In this document: positions 57,589 through 64,000 of the stretch, one piece after another
Layout: each line of letters opens with the position of its first letter
Numbering within the stretch: the stretch's first letter is position 1
Source: Pontederia crassipes
Taxonomy: Eukaryota; Streptophyta; Magnoliopsida; Commelinales; Pontederiaceae
Reading direction: 5' to 3'
Length of the DNA: 64,000 bases
Assembly: GCA_030549335.1 (NCBI GenBank)
Contig: CM060198.1
Span: 54,011,995 to 54,075,994, forward strand
The notes under the pieces: generated by a model
What the model saw: the letters and a program-made list of their open reading frames with translations, nothing else
What the model was told of the DNA's origin: nothing
Databases searched by the model: none
Translations under genes and position numbers: made by a program

Positions 57589-59094
57589 ATGACATCAAGC
57601 GGATTTAATTTTTTCGAAGGCCAATCAATTAGTCAACCTCTGTTATTTAATGTATCAAATTTTGCATATTGAAAAATTAGGATACAAGCGTACATATGTT
57701 CTATTAATATTGACATGTGAGATATTGTTCAAAAAGGTTATTATTTATATGAAAAATTACCTTTAGAATATATCGAAAGAGAACTTTTTTTTGTAAAACT
57801 TGATTGAAAAGTTAAAATGTTTTTTATTGTGTTTTGGATTCAACATAGTTTAATCAGATTTCTAATTGTGAAAGTGCAAATGAGATTTGGAAGAAACTCA
57901 TTATTACTTACGAAGGAACGGGCAAAGTTAATGAATCTAGATTAAATATTTTAAATCATCAATATGATTCTTTTAAAATACAAGAAAATGAATCCATTGA
58001 TGGTATGACTGTATGATTTAGTGATATTGTAAATTACTTAGCCTCTTTGGGCGAGCCAAGAACTAACCCCCAAAAGATAAAAAAATTTCTCAGGTCTCTC
58101 TATCAAATGGCATACAAGAGGACCGTGATTAAAGAAAAATACTTTAATAAATTGGATTTTGATGGTCTTATTGATTCACTTTTAACCTATGAGATTAGAA
58201 TCCAGTAAGAAGAAGAAGCAAATGCTCCCACAAGAAATCATTGGCATTGAAGGCAAATAAAAAGGAAGAAGACTCGAGTGAAGAAGAAGTGGATGAAAAG
58301 AGACTCGCACGCTATACAAGAAAACTTGATAAATATCTCAAGTTGGTGAAAAATAAAAAGAAGAATGATAAGTCAACTAGAAGATCATGCAAACATCATT
58401 AAGAAAGACACTCAAGTCTCAAAAAGAAGGAAAAAGAAGAAACTCTCTAGAAAGAGAAGAAGAAAAATATATAAAGCGTCAAATGAAGGTGAATCAAATG
58501 ACTCATCAAGCTCTTCTAATAAGGATGCATATCTATACTTAATGGTACATTACCATGAGGTAACGTCTAACTCTTCAAATTTAAATAATGACTCATCAAG
58601 CTCATCTGAATATTTTCTTTAATGTGCATAAAGAATTATCCTCTTTAATAAAAAGGTATCTTGCACTTAAAGAGGAAAATGAGAAATTACTACATGAGTT
58701 TGAAAAATTAAAAGAAGAAAATGATACATATTTTGTGAAAGATGAAATTGATTCTTTGAAAATTACACATGCATCTGAAATTGTAAACCTGACATGTTCT
58801 TTAGAAAAAGCAAAAAAGGAAAATAATTTTTTGAAAAAATTACAAAATAATGATAAAGCTAGTTCTTATGCAAATAAATGTAATTCTAGGAAATATTTTG
58901 GACATAAATATTCTTATTGGAAATCTAAACATTCTTGTAATAAATCTTTAAAAAATTCACATATAACTTGTTTTGCATGTGGATTTTATGGTCATTATTC
59001 TTATCAATGCAAAGTAGGAAAATCATTTCAACATGGAATGATATGTGTTCCAAAAAAAATCTTGATTAACAAAATTGGATCCACAGAAGTTTGA
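57589..59094 (+). pseudogene. Gag of gag-only element B
   Basis: It starts MTSSGFNFFEGQSISQP. Codon 28 (57670-57672) is TGA in NFAY-stop-KIRI, at the same codon as in copy A. The capsid part is frameshifted (DIVQKGYYLYEKLP, then NESRLNILNHQYDSF-like). A Ser-rich segment (GESNDSSSSSNKDAYLYLMV, 58365-58622) and a coiled coil (LKEENEKLLHEFEKLKEEN) follow. The zinc knuckle is CFACGFYGHYSYQC near 58972-59015. It ends GSTEV-stop, then VPKVK, where a related gag-pol would have a Trp before VPK. Several in-frame stops make a full-length product impossible. Confidence 0.87.
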
Positions 59095-60007
59095 GTACCA
59101 AAGGTTAAATAATTGTTTTTCAGATGTGCATCAGATGTAAAGTAAAGGACAAATTGAATTAAAAATTTGAAGGCATAAATGTCATGATAAAATTATCATT
59201 TATTTAAGAATTATGAGCATGAAAAATTGGTTATACTCTTACATTTTTGTAAAATTACTTTATTATCATGATTCTTAAGTGTTAAAGCTTAAAAATCTCC
59301 ATGTTAAGAAACTTTTTTATTTCTCACTCAAAATTTCAAAATTATTATTTTTGTGAAAGAAAAGAGGGACATATAAAAGACTAAATAAAAATAGAAAGAA
59401 AATTGGTCATAGTGATAGGGGGAGCATGTTAAAAAAGTTGAAATATTATGTCATTTACTCATCTTAAATATAATCTAGTTACCTTTATTGTTAAAATCTT
59501 GGTTATTTGATATAATCCGATTTAGTTTTGACGTACCATTGGTATTATTGTTATCTCAAAGTTTTATGCATTGTTTTGATTCTGTTATTGTTTTTGTGAC
59601 ATGTTAGACATTTGGGTTCATATTTTGCAAATATAAAAATAGTCATAAATTTAAGGGGAGCTACTTTTGCCTATCACATATATTATACATAAAAACTTTT
59701 TATGATGTGATACTTTACATATTTCTTATATAAAAAAGGGGAGAATAAAATGACATGATTAAAGGGGAGATTAAGGGTGATACTTTACATATTTCATATG
59801 CAAATTACTTTTTGATGAAATAAAAGGAGGAGAAATATGATATGTGTATATATGAATATAACTTCATATTATGAAAAGTACCTTACAATCAGTACTTATG
59901 TGCATATCTATTCTTGTAAAGAAGCTTAATTTTAAGGGGAGTAAAATTGATTTTTCAATATTTTTGTGACTTATATTTTTGTTTCATATTTCTCGATTTG
60001 TCTTCAT
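59095..60007 (+). other. Non-coding interior of gag-only element B in place of pol
   Basis: After CKVKDKL, where the family protease would start, the sequence is AT-rich and non-coding to the polypurine tract. Shared with copy A are GGTCATAGTGATAGGGGGAG and several GGGGAG runs. Confidence 0.7.
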
Positions 60008-60022
60008 AAAAAAGGGGAAAAT

Positions 60023-61290
60023 TGTTGGAGGAAAGTTTTAAAGCCCTATATAATTATATTTTGTTGATACAAACCTGGAAAGATTAGAATTATATGTCAA
60101 AAAGATTTAAATAGAAATGAGTTATTTCAAGTATTAAAATTTTGATTAATAATTGACTATGTTCCATGAAATTTACGTTAGGAGATGAATATCAAAGTTG
60201 TAAAGAATTCCGTCAGCTTTTCATAGAATAAAAAATCATCTTATTTGGATACTGATATGAAAAGTTATGAATAAAAGAATAAAGTCTAAAATGTATTATT
60301 TTAAAATGGACAAATCTTTGTACTAAACTTTGAATCAATATTTGACTATGGTCTCATTAGAGTTTGGATGAATGATAAATATCAAAGTTCTAGATAATTT
60401 TATTAGCTTTCCATGGAATAAAAAATCAACTCATTTGAATAATTGTGTAAAACGTTATGCACACAATAATGCAGGATGGTCGACTTGCCGGTTGGAATAA
60501 CGGTCGATCGATCAGGCACACCGATCGATCGGTCAGTGCAGAAAATGTTCAGTTTCAACAAATAGAATGTCGAGACTGTACCGGTCGAGGTGGTCGTCTG
60601 GATCGTGTAGAATTCGCCAACGGTCATATTTGCCATAAAAGAAAGTGAACCGGTCGACCGGTGGGGTAAAGCGGTTGATCGGTCAATGCACAAAATATAC
60701 TATAATAGTCATATATTGGCCCCATGGTTAGGAAACAAGTCTAGAAAATCATCAAGCACTCAAGGGAAACATCAAGCATTACAGAAAAATTATTTTCTTG
60801 AAGTTTGAGTAAAATCTTCTTCTTTCTCTCTTTTTTTCTTGTGAGTTTCATGTTGTAAAAGAGAGAAACCTTTTATTAGAAAATTATATATGAGCTCCTG
60901 TGTAGAAGAGGTTTTATATCTTACCTCTTGAACTAGAGAAAAGATAAGTTTTTTAGAAGGAAAGGTGTGCCTTATCTCTCAAAGCGGTGAAAAAGTGGTT
61001 TGGTGTAAAGGGTTCTTCTTTGTCCCATTTGGAATGAAGAAAGGGTGATTAGTGAAATCTTCGACGGTCTCGAGGTCGAGAAGTCGGAGCAGAGACGTAG
61101 TGTTCTTTGTGTTTATTTTCTCTCTCCCTCTCCTTTCTACCTTATTATGCATATGGTTTAATTGTTATTGCATTGATTTGAATATTGAGGAATCGATTTT
61201 AAGCTTCCGCAATGATTTTCATAAAATTGATATTTTCGATTTTAACACCAATTAATTCCCCCCTCTTGGTGCCTTTAGATCGTACCTACA
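60023..61290 (+). repeat. 3' LTR of gag-only element B
   Basis: It starts TGTTGGAGGAAAG and ends CGTACCTACA. Compared with the 5' LTR it has a fuller GGTCGACC cluster (60478-60690) but lacks about 50 bp around the TATA box and another piece near 61100. Confidence 0.9.
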
Positions 61291-61295
61291 TGTTC

Positions 61296-63289
61296 AAGTG
61301 CTCAAGTGTTCAAAATGTATACAACGTCATGGATATATGTTATTGATGCATGCTTAATTTTGTTATCACGACTTGTTTTGATTGATTCCTTCACCATGTC
61401 CTGCTGAGCATTTTTAGTGCCGTTCTAGGTTTCTGATTGTTGTAGACATGCATTTCATGATCATGAGTTGTTTGTAGTTCTGTGATTTACAATCCTGTGC
61501 ATTATTATTGATAAAAATTTGTTATATTGTGGTTGTTTCGATTAGTTATAAATCCTGGATCAGTTGTATTGTGATTTCCATATGTAAACAACAATAGTTA
61601 ACCCTCAACATTCTATGTGTGCCATAAACCTCTCTCGAGTTCATACAAAATCCAATCGGGTAGATCATCGCTTGACTCGTGTTCATGGAACCCCACTCTG
61701 AACTCGGCCCGGGTTAGCGAACAACAAGACGGCTCAGACTCTTGACATTTTGGCACCTGACTCCGATTCCATCGAACTCGGCTTGGTTTTGTCAGACGTC
61801 AAACCTGACGATGCGCGACGGTTTCTCCGATCCTGGCCCGAGTGAAATATTCACTCGGCTCAGATTCTTGCCATGAAACCCAGCCTGGGTCACCTAGAAT
61901 CATGCCCTGGTTTTGGCTGTCGAAAACTCCCCTTCTCTCTTTTCAATTGTGAATTCGATCGGGGACTTCCCGACTTTACCTTGGGTCTTGTCATGATTAT
62001 CCCCTCTATTAAGCAAATGATTCCTTATTGATTTCAAACAAAGACCTTTATGTATTCATCATTTGATTGTCATTGCCACTGCATCATTGTATCTAAACTA
62101 ATGAAGAATGTTGAAACACAAGATGTAAAGTGGACTAATAAGATAAGATGAAAGATAATCATTGGGTGGCCAATCCAAGCAAGTGCATTACCGATAAGGG
62201 TCACTCTCCTTCGTTATGGCTTGATCATCCCTTGGCTGGTACACAGCTGTATCGTTTTGCTCGGCGCATCCCATAAGTGAATAAGAACCCATCCTATGAT
62301 TAGTAAAAGATGAGGAATTTTAAAGGCACTCTCAAAGTATCTGATTTGTAATGACTTTAATAAAGACAGGTCAGTGAGGTTGATGAGAGGTGGTGTGCTA
62401 CGACGATGCTCAAGCAACCACGAAGCACATGAACTAAAGGGCCGAATAATTTATTCTTCATTTATGTTCTGACATAAACTCTGATGTAGTAACCTTATTT
62501 CGAGACCTAAATTTTAGCGTTTAAAATTTTATTCTTCATAGGTTTAAAATTTTAGTGATGTAGTAACCTTATTTCGGAGGGAACCAAAATTATGACATAA
62601 CTCTGATGTAGTAAACTTTTGTTGCCCTTGTTTTTCTTTATGCTTTCCATAGCTCTGTTGCATTTGATGTCTGCTTTGATCTCGTTTACCATGTGAAAAT
62701 CCATTCTTTATAATATTGCTTACCCACTAAAACAAATGAAGTCAGAATTCTTAATTTTAATTTTTATAAATACTGAAATATAATTAGTTTCTAGTAGTTA
62801 GTCTTGCTAATGCTTCCTTATTCTAAATTATTTTTATTAAATTTCAAAAATGAAATAGTTGTTATCTGGCTTATATTAATTTTCTTATAAGAATATTATT
62901 ATTATTTATTTATTAATAAATTCAGAAAATAATTATATTATGTGGAAAGGAATGATGCTGTTTGGAGCAAAGAACATGTAGTCTCGCTACGTAAGAATTT
63001 GCCCTGTAGTCAACTTCGAAAGCATCCGCTGAGAAATTATTTTCTCTTTCGGCATAATCTTTTCAAATAACATTAGGGTAAAAAAGACTTTTATCAATAT
63101 TAGCCATTCCAATTCCATGATTTAATTTCCTTTATCCAAATAAAAAATAATTTGAACTAGCCTTCCTTATACCATCAATTTATATCGGTTTTTATAAACC
63201 ATTACCACATCTAACTTCACCAACCTACCTCTCCCATCCTAATCCACCCCTCCATCGTTACAAAACCAAACACACCCTTGACGCCCAAG
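61296..63289. other. Non-coding region right of element B
   Basis: No gene or domain is seen. A GC-richer section at 61620-61960 has repeated CCGAGT/ACTCGG words (AACTCGGCCCGGGTT, CCCGAGTGAAATATTCACTC) and reads like LTR or spacer sequence. The right end (TACAAAACCAAACACACCC, 63261-63279) looks like a MITE-type terminus, but its partner is not evident. Confidence 0.3.
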
Positions 63290-63480
63290 CGGGGTGCGAT
63301 GAGGAAAACAAGGAAATAGAGCTTGGGAAAATGAATCAGAAAACTTGAGCTCTTCTAAGTATTCATTTTTGCATGACATGATGACACAGCCAATCAATTA
63401 CTAGCAGTACATTCTATGTACTGCATAAAAAAGTAACAAACACCAAATATTGAAACAGTTCAATTATACGTACAAGTGTA
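63290..63480 (-). repeat. Fragment of the host repeat (unit F)
   Basis: It matches 53925-54120 and 51020-51240 (GCTTGGGAAAATGAATCAG, GCATGACATGATGACACAG, CACCAAATA...GAAAC). The peptide-coding part is not present to its right. Confidence 0.7.
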
Positions 63481-64000
63481 ACAATCATAAAAAAAATAAT
63501 CAAAACGTGAAGGACTCGTCGAACAACCGGGAGAGATTTATCCATATTTCCCATCGAAACAAAAATCTCACAGAGATTAGATAACAACCACAAAATTAGG
63601 GGGATAAATATTATCATATTTATCATATTAGATTTAAACTAGGAGAGAAGAGTTTTAATAGATAAAACAAACCTGGCATTACTCCCCTCTCCCCTCAAAC
63701 CTCACGAACTCTCCCCCTTCTGGATTTTCTGGAGTGCTTGGCAACATTCAGAGGTCTCGACAGGTTCGGATTCATCTAGGGAATTCTTCCTCCTCTCTCA
63801 TGCATGCCTTTGAATCGTAATCCATGGCGAGTTAATGAATGTTTTTGGCTGGATTGCAGGAGGCGAACACCAAGAAGAGAGAGAACAAGGAGGACGCGAT
63901 CAATAAGTTTCCATCGGATCGAAGCAAGGATCAATCGTGAATAGAGGTGGGTGAATTGAAATCACCTTGCATAAGTTGAATATATCAAATCCCCTTCATT
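63481..64000 (+). other. Window end, possible first exon of an unidentified gene
   Basis: A CT-rich leader (63680-63800), an ATGGCGAGTTAATG donor-like context near 63823 and a TTGCAGGAGGCG acceptor near 63856 are followed by Lys/Glu-rich coding-like text (NTKKRENKEDAINKF). This could be a gene start, but too little is visible, and no family is recognised. Confidence 0.2.

Larger units (their letters stand above)
56333..61290 (+). mobile_element. Gag-only LTR retrotransposon (TR-GAG-like), copy B
   Basis: An exact TGTTC target duplication (56328-56332 and 61291-61295) flanks two LTRs of about 1.2 kb. The left one is followed by a tRNA-Met primer site (from 57537). The interior carries gag only, and a polypurine tract (60008-60022) precedes the right LTR. 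It has the same layout and the same pol-loss point as copy A, but lies in the opposite orientation. No RT or integrase motif is present. Confidence 0.92.

Noticed and set aside
62214-62417. 67-codon minus-strand frame in the right-hand spacer.
   Set aside because: No recognisable family and no coding support around it.

Overview
This window is nuclear DNA of a flowering plant. It is AT-rich and made almost wholly of nested transposable elements, many with intact boundaries and target-site duplications. The elements are of plant-specific types: CACTA transposons with TNP2 and TNPA-like genes, a Tork/Tnt1-type Ty1-copia element, an Athila-type Ty3-gypsy element, and gag-only LTR elements. No rRNA, tRNA, organelle or bacterial signature is present, and I cannot name the species or decide between monocot and eudicot.

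Region 1 (1-10990) is one large CACTA element, 77-10987, flanked by TTG. It holds a decayed TNP2 transposase gene and a decayed TNPA-like gene. A 1.47 kb non-autonomous CACTA element (TGA target duplication) interrupts the last domain of the transposase. Region 2 (10991-13507) is non-coding and has a cluster of GGTCGACC-like palindromes.

Region 3 (13508-34332) is a Russian doll. A Tork/Tnt1-type copia element is split by three younger insertions: a solo LTR (TSD ATCTT), an 11 kb Athila-type gypsy element (TSD GAGTA) and a reverse-oriented gag-only LTR element (TSD CAAGG/CAAGA). The Athila element carries an extra ORF after pol and a 777-bp tandem duplication of its RNase H region.

Region 4 (about 36.3-55.7 kb, with a fragment at 63.3 kb) is a decayed tandem array of a host repeat unit. 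Each unit carried, on the minus strand, a small gene for a putative secreted peptide with a Cys-x8/9-Cys motif. One copy looks complete (37454-37756), one is near complete (54276-54587) and two are half-deleted. The units are broken up by a copia fragment, two non-autonomous CACTA elements, MITE-like insertions and a possible Helitron-like AT-rich block.

Region 5 (56333-61290) is a second full gag-only LTR element (TSD TGTTC), sister to the one at 29.7-33.8 kb. Both lost pol at the same point and share an in-frame stop at gag codon 28, so they are one amplified non-autonomous (TR-GAG-like) family. The last 2.7 kb is non-coding apart from a possible exon edge near the window end.

Every transposon gene seen is broken. 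The only plausible host genes are the small secreted-peptide copies.
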